IMG/VR virus record: IMGVR_UViG_3300010412_000038
Coordinates: 1 to 38,544 of that record
Reading direction: 5' to 3' (one strand)
Origin: a virus
Length of the DNA stretch: 38,544 nt
In this document: in pieces, positions 20,745 through 28,587 of the stretch
Layout of the letters: each line of letters starts with the position of its first letter
Position numbering within the stretch: position 1 is the first letter of the stretch
The notes under the pieces: model-generated
Database searches by the model: none
What the model saw: only the letters and a program-made list of their open reading frames with translations
Told to the model about the DNA's origin: nothing
Position numbers and translations under genes: made by a program

Positions 20745-20950
20745 ATAGGCGAACTGTAATTCGCGAATCAAGGGTTTGAAAACAATAACGTATCAGCGTA
20801 TGATCGATTTAACCGCGAAGGGATTCCCGGCCCCGGTAGCAGAATCCTGCTGCGGTAGTGACCGTCAGCTCCCCAGCCTTTGGTAGCAGGAGTATGAAAG
20901 GGCGCGATTAGCAACCGTATCTTTTCATCCATAAGGCAGGAGGTAGTTGA
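20745..20950 (+). promoter_or_regulatory. Capsid promoter and structured 5-prime leader
   Basis: TTGAAA 20776-20781, a 17-base spacer and TATGAT 20799-20804 form the best sigma-70-type promoter in the window. The leader of about 140 bases has stems GGATTC/GAATCC, AGCAG/CTGCT and TGAAA/TTTCA and ends with the strong AGGAGG site before the capsid start. It should give extra capsid mRNA. Confidence 0.6.
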
Positions 20951-21952
20951 ATGGCCTTTGCAAACACCAACTACAGCGACATCCTTGCTACTACCATTGA
21001 AAATCGTAGCAAGAAAGTTGCTGACAACGTAACGTCCAACAATGCTCTGTTGGCGCGTCTCAAGGCTCGCGGAAAGGTTAAACCCTTTTCGGGTGGCCAC
21101 AAAATCATTCAGGAACTGAGCTTCGCAGAAAACGCGAACACCGGTTGGTACAGCGGATACGATCTGCTGCCGGTAGGTGTGTCCGACGTTATTTCTGCGG
21201 CAGAGTTCACCATCAAGCAGGCTGCGGTACCGGTCGTTATTTCCGGTCTGGAACAGCTGCAGAACTCTGGCAAAGAAGCGATGATCGACCTGATGGAAGC
21301 TCGCCTCAGTGTGGCCGAATCCTCGATGGCCAACCTGCTCTGCGACGGCATCTACTCTGACGGCACCGGCTCCGGTGGCAAAGAGATCGATGGTCTCAAC
21401 GCAGCAGTACCGGTTGACCCCTCGACCGGCACCTACGGCAACATCAACAGCGCGACTTGGACCTTCTGGCGTAATGCCGTCAGTGACCAGACTGCGGCCA
21501 ACGGTCTCAACGCAGCCAACATTCAGGGCTATTGGAACACCCTTTGGGCCAATCTGGTCCGAGGCTCTGATCGAGTTGACCTGATCGTCTGCGACACCAC
21601 CGTATGGGAGACGTACATCGAGTCTCTGCAGGCGCAACAGCGCTTCACCAACACCAACACTGCTGACGCAGGCTTCCCGTCCGTCAAGTTCATGGATGCG
21701 GATGTGGTGCTGGATGGCGGCATCTATACCGGTGATGTGACCGGTGCCGCTGGCGCACCGGCTGGTACCGCGTATTTCCTGAATACGGACTACATCTTCT
21801 ATCGTCCGCATCGGGATCGCAACATGGTCCCGCTCTCACCGAACCGTCGTTATGCGACGAATCAGGACGCCGAAGTCCAGATTCTGGCATGGGCCGGGAA
21901 CATGACCTGCTCGGGTCGCCAGTTCCAAGGTCGTTACGACGCCAACGGCTAA
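20951..21952 (+). CDS. Major capsid protein
   Basis: The 333-residue protein follows the scaffold gene, has its own promoter and the strongest ribosome site of the late region, and is followed by a hairpin, as expected of the most abundant virion protein. It shows A-F-A-N-T-N-Y-S-D-I at the start, S-S-M-A-N-L-L-C-D-G-I-Y-S-D-G-T-G-S-G near 117-135, and a beta-rich second half ending N-M-T-C-S-G-R-Q-F-Q-G-R-Y. Size and layout fit an HK97-fold capsid protein. Confidence 0.85.
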   Translation: MAFANTNYSDILATTIENRSKKVADNVTSNNALLARLKARGKVKPFSGGHKIIQELSFAENANTGWYSGYDLLPVGVSDVISAAEFTIKQAAVPVVISGLEQLQNSGKEAMIDLMEARLSVAESSMANLLCDGIYSDGTGSGGKEIDGLNAAVPVDPSTGTYGNINSATWTFWRNAVSDQTAANGLNAANIQGYWNTLWANLVRGSDRVDLIVCDTTVWETYIESLQAQQRFTNTNTADAGFPSVKFMDADVVLDGGIYTGDVTGAAGAPAGTAYFLNTDYIFYRPHRDRNMVPLSPNRRYATNQDAEVQILAWAGNMTCSGRQFQGRYDANG

Positions 21953-21960
21953 ACCGGATA

Positions 21961-21984
21961 GCCCCCCGAAAGGGGGGCCTTCCC
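21961..21984 (+). terminator. Hairpin after capsid gene
   Basis: GCCCCCC 21961-21967 / GGGGGGC 21972-21978 closed by a GAAA tetraloop is followed by CTTCCC. With few T bases it is probably a partial terminator or RNA stabiliser that lowers expression of later genes relative to capsid. Confidence 0.6.
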
Positions 21985-22003
21985 TAACTGGGAGAAGGAA
22001 AAC

Positions 22004-22444
22004 ATGACGGCAAAAAACAAAGCGACATACCTGCTGGATGCCGACCTGCTGCGCAACAGCGAGTACACCGGCACCCCGTTCACCGACGACGAAGGCTCCG
22101 GCACCTATGCCGACCCGCGTCTTGGCTGCAACAAGGCAGGCTCCAATGCACCGTTTATCGGTGTAGCCACCGGGATCAACAACCCCAGCTTCGGGCTGGC
22201 TACGGCAGACACCGCCGCACACCGGGGCCAGCACATTGGCCAGACGCCAGACGCAACGACCACCTTCAAGGTGGTACTGGGTGACGGCAGCACAGACGTC
22301 AACAACACCATTGCGTATGTGGCAGTGGACGTAGGCGGTGCGGCAGCGGATGCAGTAGCAGATGCGGCGACGGGTGCGCTCAATCGCACTGGCGCAGCCA
22401 CTGTTCAAGACGATGAAATCTGGGGAGAAATCCCCGTAGCGTAA
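22004..22444 (+). CDS. Small Ala/Thr/Gly-rich virion protein, possible head decoration
   Basis: The 146-residue protein is rich in A, T, G and D with short strands and no charged helices, as in capsid decoration proteins. It sits directly after the capsid gene with a good AGGA site. No family is recognised. A stabilising role at the head surface is inferred from place and composition. Confidence 0.6.
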   Translation: MTAKNKATYLLDADLLRNSEYTGTPFTDDEGSGTYADPRLGCNKAGSNAPFIGVATGINNPSFGLATADTAAHRGQHIGQTPDATTTFKVVLGDGSTDVNNTIAYVAVDVGGAAADAVADAATGALNRTGAATVQDDEIWGEIPVA

Positions 22445-22458
22445 GGAGGTAACGTATA

Positions 22459-23043
22459 GTGCTATCCACTGTTCAGCATGAAGACTTTGATCCTCGTTTG
22501 CAGAAACAGGCAGACGAGCAACTTTTGGTCAAATTTGAAATCAAGCCCAAAAAGGATGCAGAGGCTTCGCGCAAAGAAGGACGACCCATCTACCGGGATG
22601 TGGAGTACATCAACATCCGGGCCCCGGGCAGCTCAGACAACGTAGTACGACCAGCTACCGGCAGAGATCGGCAGCGCTTTGCTCGGCACTACGAAGCGTT
22701 CAAAAACCGGGTTGGGAACGAAGACCATATTGAGGGCACCCTGCTTTCGGAGTGGCCAGTATGCAATCGGTCTCAGGTAGAGGAACTGGCCTTTTTCGGT
22801 ATCAAAACCGTTGAACAGCTGGCCAACACTAGCGATGCCAATGGTCAAGCGCTGATGGGCTTTAATGGCCTGAAGCGCAAAGCCAACGAATGGCTCCATA
22901 CTGCAGCTCAGGGAGTCAAACTTTCTGAGATGCAGGCGGAGCTTGCAAAGCGCGATGAGCAGATTGCGGAACTGACAGCGAAACTGGACGAGTTGAGCAA
23001 AAAGCCGCCGCGCAAAAAGAAGGTGCAAACCAAAAAGGAATAG
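22459..23043 (+). CDS. Unknown protein with helical middle and Lys-rich coiled tail
   Basis: The 194-residue protein starts with GTG preceded by AAGGAGG. It has R-P-A-T-G-R-D-R-Q-R-F-A-R-H-Y (about 63-77), then a segment E-E-L-A-F-F-G-I-K-T-V-E-Q-L-A (about 108-122) that looks like a helix-hairpin-helix, a short coiled coil, and a tail K-K-P-P-R-K-K-K-V-Q-T-K-K-E. Similar proteins lie between capsid and connector genes in several podovirus-like genomes. The role is unknown; DNA or scaffold binding is possible. Confidence 0.65.
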   Translation: MLSTVQHEDFDPRLQKQADEQLLVKFEIKPKKDAEASRKEGRPIYRDVEYINIRAPGSSDNVVRPATGRDRQRFARHYEAFKNRVGNEDHIEGTLLSEWPVCNRSQVEELAFFGIKTVEQLANTSDANGQALMGFNGLKRKANEWLHTAAQGVKLSEMQAELAKRDEQIAELTAKLDELSKKPPRKKKVQTKKE

Positions 23044-23046
23044 TGA

Positions 23047-23805
23047 ATGGCAACTTGGCCCCCGCGCTTCACTGCTACTGCAAACGACATTCTGAATCAG
23101 GTTGGGGCTGAAATTGGGCTTGACCCGGTAGTCGATCCTTTTACGTCATCTGACCAAACGTACCGGCAGATGACGTTTTTGATCAACACTTGCGGCGAAG
23201 AGCTTTGCCACCTGCACCCTTGGCAGGCGTTTGAATCTGAATACGCTTTCGATCCAACCACACCGGTAGGCAGCAACGGTTCGCTGTCTGCGTATTACGA
23301 TTTGCCTGACGGCTTCCAATACATGATCAACCAAAGCGGTTGGGATGCAGACAATTCCAGACCGCTGCGGGGGCCTGTTTCGTCACAGGAATGGCAGTAC
23401 CTGATCAACGGCGGAAGTACGGGAATAGCGGGCGAGTTTGCATGGATGATCAGCAATGATTATCTGCACATTACGCCCAACCCGTCAGGGGTAACGACAG
23501 CGCTGACGTTCCGCTATCAAGACAAGCGTTGGGTCAATGACGCGACCGGCGGCGGTCTGGTGCGGGTAACCGCCATCAATGAGGGCGGCGACACCCCGCT
23601 TTTTGACCGCACCCTGATCAGCCGAATGCTGAAAGTCAAAATTCTGGAAGCCAGAGGCTTTGACACCAGCAAGGCGCAAGCCGATTTCAATCAAGCATTT
23701 CAGATGGTCATCGGACGAGAAAAAGGCGCACCCAAACTTTCAGCTGGCCGATACTCGTTCAACCCGTATCGCTTGAACATACCGGATACGGGCTATGGCA
23801 GTTAG
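23047..23805 (+). CDS. Head-tail connector / tail accessory protein
   Basis: The 252-residue protein begins A-T-A-N-D-I-L-N-Q-V-G-A-E-I-G-L and contains T-F-L-I-N-T-C-G-E-E-L, L-P-D-G-F-Q-Y-M-I-N, Y-L-H-I-T-P-N-P-S-G and L-T-F-R-Y-Q-D-K-R-W, the order seen in podovirus gp4/tail-tube-A type adaptors. These rings bind beneath the portal and seal the filled head. It overlaps the next gene by 11 bases. Confidence 0.7.
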   Translation: MATWPPRFTATANDILNQVGAEIGLDPVVDPFTSSDQTYRQMTFLINTCGEELCHLHPWQAFESEYAFDPTTPVGSNGSLSAYYDLPDGFQYMINQSGWDADNSRPLRGPVSSQEWQYLINGGSTGIAGEFAWMISNDYLHITPNPSGVTTALTFRYQDKRWVNDATGGGLVRVTAINEGGDTPLFDRTLISRMLKVKILEARGFDTSKAQADFNQAFQMVIGREKGAPKLSAGRYSFNPYRLNIPDTGYGS

Positions 23806-25441
23806 TCTCGCACCGCCTACTTCATTTCGGGCTCCGAAACAGCAAACGACGCAGGTCACCGTATTTCCTGCTCCGCTGCAGGGTATGGACGCCCGCATCC
23901 CGCTGGCAGCTGGCAACATGGAATCCTGCATCTGGGCCATCAATATGGTGCCTACGGAGTATTCCATGCGGGTCAGAGCCGGAACCCGGGAATGGACGGC
24001 ATCAGGACTGGGTGGCGCAGAGGTCAGGACCGTCATGCCGTTTATCGGTGACCGGATGGAGGGCACCGCAGATAAACTGTTTGTCGCCACCAAAGACGGA
24101 ATTTACGACTGTACGGGTGAAAGCGTTGACGGTGTGTTAATGCTGGCATTCGCAACCACAACGGGTGATGCTGGCTTCGGGGTGTACACCCAGTACATTG
24201 ACGAATCTGGCGAGACCATGATTTTTTACGCAGATCGCGAAAACGGTCTGTTCACCTACACCCCGGAAACCGGCACATGGCAGCAGGCGGAAAACATTTC
24301 CGAGGCACCCGGTAGCGTTGGAACACTGGACGTTACCAACATCTGTTTTGTTACTGTCCACAAGCTACGGATTTGGCTGATAGAAAAGAATGCCCAGAAG
24401 GCTTGGTATCTGGGCATCAGAGCTACGCAGGGTACGGCAGAGGAGTTCTTTTTTGCCGCCAAATTCAAACATGGTGGTGATCTGGTTGGGCTGTATAACT
24501 GGACGGTAGACGGTGGCTTGGGGCGCGACGACCATCTGGTTGCCATTTCAAGAGGCGGAGACGTCATCCCATGGACCGGCGAAGACCCGGCTGATGGGGT
24601 GACATGGTCGTCAACCGGTACGTTTTATGTCGGGCCGGTACCGCAGGGTCACCGGGTGGCGTCAGAGTATGGTGGCGAGCTGTACATCCTGTCCAAATAC
24701 GGAGTAACCAGCCTGACGCATTTATTGCAAGGGCAGTCGGTCTCAGACCCGTATTCCAATCAGATTGGGCATAAGGTTGCGCGTCTGCTGCGACAGGATT
24801 TGGAAGACTTGGGTAGTGACTGGGGCTGGGCCATCAAATTTGTGCCGAACATTGGGTCACTGCTGGTTTCTGTACCTATCCGCAGCGACGGCAGATACCG
24901 GCAATACGTCTATAGTCTGGCCACTCAGGGCTGGGGCTTGTGGCGCGATGTGCCGATGCTGTCGTCGGACACATGGAAAGGTGCATTGATGGTGGGTACC
25001 GCCGATGGCCGGGTGCTGCGCATGGACCAAAACCGCGACAACATTTCGTCGGCTGGCTCCATTGGCGACCCGATTGAATGGTTCCTGTTGACGTCATTCA
25101 GTCACTTGGGCAGTCCCGGCAATTACAAGCGGGCAAAGTTTATTCGACCCAACTTTGTTGCGGAAACAGAACCGCTGTACGAGGTTGAGGCGTATTGGGA
25201 TTATTCGCGTCGGCAGGGCAAAGCCCCGCAGGGCACTGTTGGTGACCCGACCGGAAACCGCTGGGATTTCGGTATTTGGGGTGAAGCGCTTTGGAGCTTT
25301 ACACAAGAGCAACCCTTCAACAGCTTACTGGGTGCGTCCGGCATTGGCAGGGCCATGGCTGTATCGCTGGTGGGGGCATCCAACACTGCTTGCGACTTGG
25401 TGTCGATTGACGTTATGTGGGACACCGGGGGCATGATTTGA
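23795..25441 (+). CDS. Tail tube or stabilisation protein (gp10 / tail-tube-B-like)
   Basis: The 548-residue protein is almost wholly beta strand with recurring G-x-D and W motifs (V-A-T-K-D-G-I-Y-D, V-A-I-S-R-G-G-D-V-I-P-W, V-G-T-A-D-G-R-V-L-R-M-D), a beta-propeller-like pattern found in P22 gp10 and T7 gp12-type tail proteins. Its place after the connector supports assembly of the short tail. Confidence 0.7.
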   Translation: MAVSLAPPTSFRAPKQQTTQVTVFPAPLQGMDARIPLAAGNMESCIWAINMVPTEYSMRVRAGTREWTASGLGGAEVRTVMPFIGDRMEGTADKLFVATKDGIYDCTGESVDGVLMLAFATTTGDAGFGVYTQYIDESGETMIFYADRENGLFTYTPETGTWQQAENISEAPGSVGTLDVTNICFVTVHKLRIWLIEKNAQKAWYLGIRATQGTAEEFFFAAKFKHGGDLVGLYNWTVDGGLGRDDHLVAISRGGDVIPWTGEDPADGVTWSSTGTFYVGPVPQGHRVASEYGGELYILSKYGVTSLTHLLQGQSVSDPYSNQIGHKVARLLRQDLEDLGSDWGWAIKFVPNIGSLLVSVPIRSDGRYRQYVYSLATQGWGLWRDVPMLSSDTWKGALMVGTADGRVLRMDQNRDNISSAGSIGDPIEWFLLTSFSHLGSPGNYKRAKFIRPNFVAETEPLYEVEAYWDYSRRQGKAPQGTVGDPTGNRWDFGIWGEALWSFTQEQPFNSLLGASGIGRAMAVSLVGASNTACDLVSIDVMWDTGGMI

Positions 25442-25911
25442 TGAACGTCGGTTTCAGGGCGTTTACCTCGGCAGATGCGCTTACGATTCGCAATGCGATG
25501 CCATTCAATTTTTCGCAAGACGTCAAGGGACTGGTGGCGTTTGACAAAGATAACTTCGAAACTCTTGCCGTACTGGTGGCTCAGGATTGGACGTTTACGA
25601 CTGTTCAGGTTCATCAGGTAATCCTGAAGTCCATGGTCATTCGGCATGGCTGGTTTCAGGAAATTGCCGATTGGCTGTTTCACCGGGCAAATCGTCTCAA
25701 GCTGCTGGCACCGATACTTTCGAACAACGAAGACGCCTTGAGTTTGAACAAAAAACTGGGGTTTGAAGAAGTGTTTCGAATCGAAAACGGATACGACTAC
25801 GACGTTGACATTATCCTGATGGAATTAAAGCCAGAAAATGCGAACGGCAAGCTCTGGAACCCAACCAAATTAAACGTCGTCACCAATGATATTCAGACGG
25901 AGGTCGCATAA
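25441..25911 (+). CDS. GNAT-family acetyltransferase-like protein
   Basis: The 156-residue protein ends with L-A-P-I-L-S-N-N-E-D-A-L-S-L-N-K-K-L-G-F-E and M-E-L, the typical C-terminal GNAT pattern (N-x-x-A-x-x-L-x-x-K-L-G-F). The usual acetyl-CoA loop R-x-x-G-x-G/A is not clear; M-V-I-R-H-G-W-F may replace it, so activity is uncertain. The start overlaps the upstream stop (TGATG). GNAT-like genes inside tail clusters recur in podovirus-like genomes, possibly as virion proteins. Confidence 0.65.
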   Translation: MNVGFRAFTSADALTIRNAMPFNFSQDVKGLVAFDKDNFETLAVLVAQDWTFTTVQVHQVILKSMVIRHGWFQEIADWLFHRANRLKLLAPILSNNEDALSLNKKLGFEEVFRIENGYDYDVDIILMELKPENANGKLWNPTKLNVVTNDIQTEVA

Positions 25912-27440
25912 TGGGCGGCAAAAGTGGACCGGCACCGGTTGATTATGAAGCGGCTGCGCTGGCCGAAGGCGAAGCTGCAAAAGAGGTAACCGCCCAACAA
26001 ACTTGGGCCAACCGGCCAATACAGGAAAACCCATGGGGTTCTGTCGGCTGGACAACCCAGCAGGTTATTGACCCGGGCACCGGCAAGCCCATGACGCAGT
26101 GGAAGCAGACAACGCAACTGGCTGACCCACTGAACGAAGCGCTATGGGCGCAAATGAATTTGCAAAACATGCGGTCCCAGCTTGGCGCAGGCATGATGAA
26201 TGCACTGCAGGGGCAATACTTCACAACGGACGAAGAAGGGAACACTGTTTATAACGCGCCAAACTGGGCTGGCGCGGGCGGCATGATGATGCCGGGTGAA
26301 CCCATCCATGTGACAATGCAGAACACCCCTGACAGGTGGGGTCATCTGCAATGGGATATACCGCAATACTCAACTGAAGGCGCAGTACGTCAGCTTGATT
26401 TTGGTCAGTTGCCCGGGATCAGCGACCCCCTAGCCGCCATGCAGAATTTGTACAACGTCAACACCCCACAGTACTCAATCGACCGGGCAGAACAAGCTCA
26501 TTTTGACCGCACTTTTGGACGCCTTCAGCAGCAATTTGAAGGTGAGCGGGCACAAATGGAAATCAAGATGCGCAATCAGGGCTTGAATCCCGGCGATGAG
26601 GCATGGGATGCGCAGATGATGTCGTTCAACCAGAAGTACAACGATGCGGTTCAAAATGCCCAGAACGAAGCCATCATGCAGGGCGGCAGAGAAGCGGAAC
26701 GGCTGTACGGGATGGAAATGGGGCTTCGCGGCCAAGGCTGGGACGAGATTCAGGGTGCTATCGGAATGCAGCAGGGAATCCGGGGGCAGTACGGGCAGGA
26801 ATTACTGGACCTTGGCAATTTTGCCAATGCTGCTGCACAACAGGATTTTATGCAGAAACTGCAAGCCGGAGCGCAAGGCTTTCAGGACACCCGGCAAGCT
26901 GCTGAGTTTCAGAACCAAGCCCGACAGCAGGCTATGCAGGAGCGTATGGCATTGATGGGGTTCAATACCCAACAAGGCTACCAGTACGCCGATTATTTCA
27001 ACAAGATCAGACAACAGCAGCTGAACGAATACCTGACGCAACGCGGCTTTACTCTGAACGAAATTCAAGCGCTGATGAACAACCAGCAGGTGGGTCTGCC
27101 GCAATTCAACCAGTTTACTGCAGCGTCGAAAGCGGATACTGCGCCGATCCTGCAGGGCGCTTATATGCAGGGCCAGCAGAACGCTGCCAACGCCAGCGCA
27201 GACAACGCCATGTGGAACAATTTGCTGGGCGGTGCCTCGTCCATTATCGGCATGGCCGGAATGTTTTCCGACCGCAGACTGAAGAGCAACGTCCGCAAGA
27301 TTGGCGAGCGCAACGGCATTAACTGGTACAGCTACGAAATCTTTGGTCGCCCGCAGATCGGTGTCATGGCCGACGAAGTGCCATGGGCGGCAGTTCAGCA
27401 CCCATCTGGGTATTTAATGGTCGATTACACCAAACTTTAG
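25911..27440 (+). CDS. Gln-rich virion protein with C-terminal S74 self-cleaving chaperone
   Basis: The 509-residue protein starts M-G-G-K-S-G-P-A-P-V-D-Y and has a long helical Q/A/N-rich body (about 185-440) like an internal or DNA-transfer protein. Its last 58 residues carry F-S-D-R-R-L-K-S-N-V (about 452-461), I-G-V-M-A-D-E-V and a Y-L-M-V-D-Y end: the peptidase S74 intramolecular chaperone, in which the Ser (about 453) and Lys (about 458) of S-D-x-x-L-K support self-release. S74 domains normally trimerise fibres, so its fusion to a helical protein is notable. Confidence 0.8.
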   Translation: MGGKSGPAPVDYEAAALAEGEAAKEVTAQQTWANRPIQENPWGSVGWTTQQVIDPGTGKPMTQWKQTTQLADPLNEALWAQMNLQNMRSQLGAGMMNALQGQYFTTDEEGNTVYNAPNWAGAGGMMMPGEPIHVTMQNTPDRWGHLQWDIPQYSTEGAVRQLDFGQLPGISDPLAAMQNLYNVNTPQYSIDRAEQAHFDRTFGRLQQQFEGERAQMEIKMRNQGLNPGDEAWDAQMMSFNQKYNDAVQNAQNEAIMQGGREAERLYGMEMGLRGQGWDEIQGAIGMQQGIRGQYGQELLDLGNFANAAAQQDFMQKLQAGAQGFQDTRQAAEFQNQARQQAMQERMALMGFNTQQGYQYADYFNKIRQQQLNEYLTQRGFTLNEIQALMNNQQVGLPQFNQFTAASKADTAPILQGAYMQGQQNAANASADNAMWNNLLGGASSIIGMAGMFSDRRLKSNVRKIGERNGINWYSYEIFGRPQIGVMADEVPWAAVQHPSGYLMVDYTKL

Positions 27441-27449
27441 GAGCAGAAG

Positions 27450-28070
27450 ATGAGACCAATGAGAAGTCAATTGCGGGGCCAGCGGTCATTCGCGCCAGCA
27501 AGTTCAACAGGAGCAACCAGCTCTGGGCCAATCAGCGCTGGTGGAACAGCCAGTGGAGGTGCGGGCTCCACCTTTATGCCCATGCCTGCGCCGACCCCGA
27601 CACCAATGCCTTTACAGAAACAAACGCTGAATCGGGGTGGACAACCGCTTCCGCAGCAAGCCAACGTCAACGCCAGAAACGCACAACGCGGCGGCACTTT
27701 CATGAAAGGTCGCCCAAACATTAATGCGAATCCCATGGCGAAGCAGCAGTATATGTCGCGTTTGCTGCGCAACATGCCGGGAAGTGGCGAACCGATGCCA
27801 ACAGGGCCAATCAGCGCTCCGGCCCCCATGCCGCAACCGATGCCAACAGGGCCAATCAGTGGCCCAAGCCCGGGAGGTTCGGGGCCGTATCCAGTCATGC
27901 CGCAACCTACCCCGCTGCCGGAGTATCCGGTGCAGCCGCCCCCGGGGGGCTCATATCCAGTCATGCCGCAACCGACGCCTCTGCCGGAGTATCAGGTGCA
28001 GCCGCAGCCGGGAACGGCACCATCACCATGGTCAGCGACGACGTCACCATGGTCATTGCCGACTAGGTAG
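27450..28070 (+). CDS. Proline-rich low-complexity virion-region protein
   Basis: The 206-residue protein is largely disordered. It carries duplicated P-M-P-T-G-P-I-S (residues about 115-140) and duplicated Y-P-V-M-P-Q-P-T-P-L-P-E-Y (about 147-182), and no folded domain is recognised. A strong AGGAG site precedes it. It may be a flexible linker or accessory of the adjacent ejection proteins. Confidence 0.65.
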   Translation: MRPMRSQLRGQRSFAPASSTGATSSGPISAGGTASGGAGSTFMPMPAPTPTPMPLQKQTLNRGGQPLPQQANVNARNAQRGGTFMKGRPNINANPMAKQQYMSRLLRNMPGSGEPMPTGPISAPAPMPQPMPTGPISGPSPGGSGPYPVMPQPTPLPEYPVQPPPGGSYPVMPQPTPLPEYQVQPQPGTAPSPWSATTSPWSLPTR

Positions 28071-28078
28071 GAAAGACA

Positions 28079-28585
28079 ATGTTGAGAGACGACAGAGACC
28101 AATTCGAAATACGATTTGCGATTATTCAGCAAATGCCGGAAGGTCCCGATAAAGAAGAAGCTATGCAGCAGCTCTTCCAAGACTATCCGGGCTTGATGGC
28201 AGACGCGCAAGATCGCATAGACAAAGGCTTTGAAATGGCCAGTCAGGGTATTGCGCAAGGTACGCTTGCTGGTCCTTCGTCTAATCCATTTACCCGGTAT
28301 GTGGGTGCCAGTCCACTGGAACATGCAGCCCGGGGGGTCGAAAAGTTCATGGGCCACAGGCAGATGAAGCAGGGTCGGGAAGAAAGAGCCCGGTTGTCAG
28401 AAGACAGGGCGGCTGCAACAAAAGCTCTGGGTTCTGCCGCGCTGCAGCAGGGACAGGCGCAAGCTCTCAGGGGCATGACACCCGGCGGAATGCCGATGAT
28501 TGACGACCCGGTTACGGGGCAGAAAAGGCCCATGACGAAAGAAGAAGAAGAGGAATACCGTCGCCGGTACGGTTTCGGGAGGTAG
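28079..28585 (+). CDS. Unknown helical protein, internal virion candidate
   Basis: The 168-residue protein is mostly helical and charged, with R-D-D-R-D-Q-F-E-I-R-F at the start, Q-M-K-Q-G-R-E-E-R-A-R-L-S-E-D-R-A-A-A-T-K in the middle and a Gly/Met-rich turn G-M-T-P-G-G-M-P-M-I-D-D before an acidic-basic tail. It lies in the ejection-protein cluster. No family is recognised. Confidence 0.65.
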   Translation: MLRDDRDQFEIRFAIIQQMPEGPDKEEAMQQLFQDYPGLMADAQDRIDKGFEMASQGIAQGTLAGPSSNPFTRYVGASPLEHAARGVEKFMGHRQMKQGREERARLSEDRAAATKALGSAALQQGQAQALRGMTPGGMPMIDDPVTGQKRPMTKEEEEEYRRRYGFGR

Positions 28586-28587
28586 CA

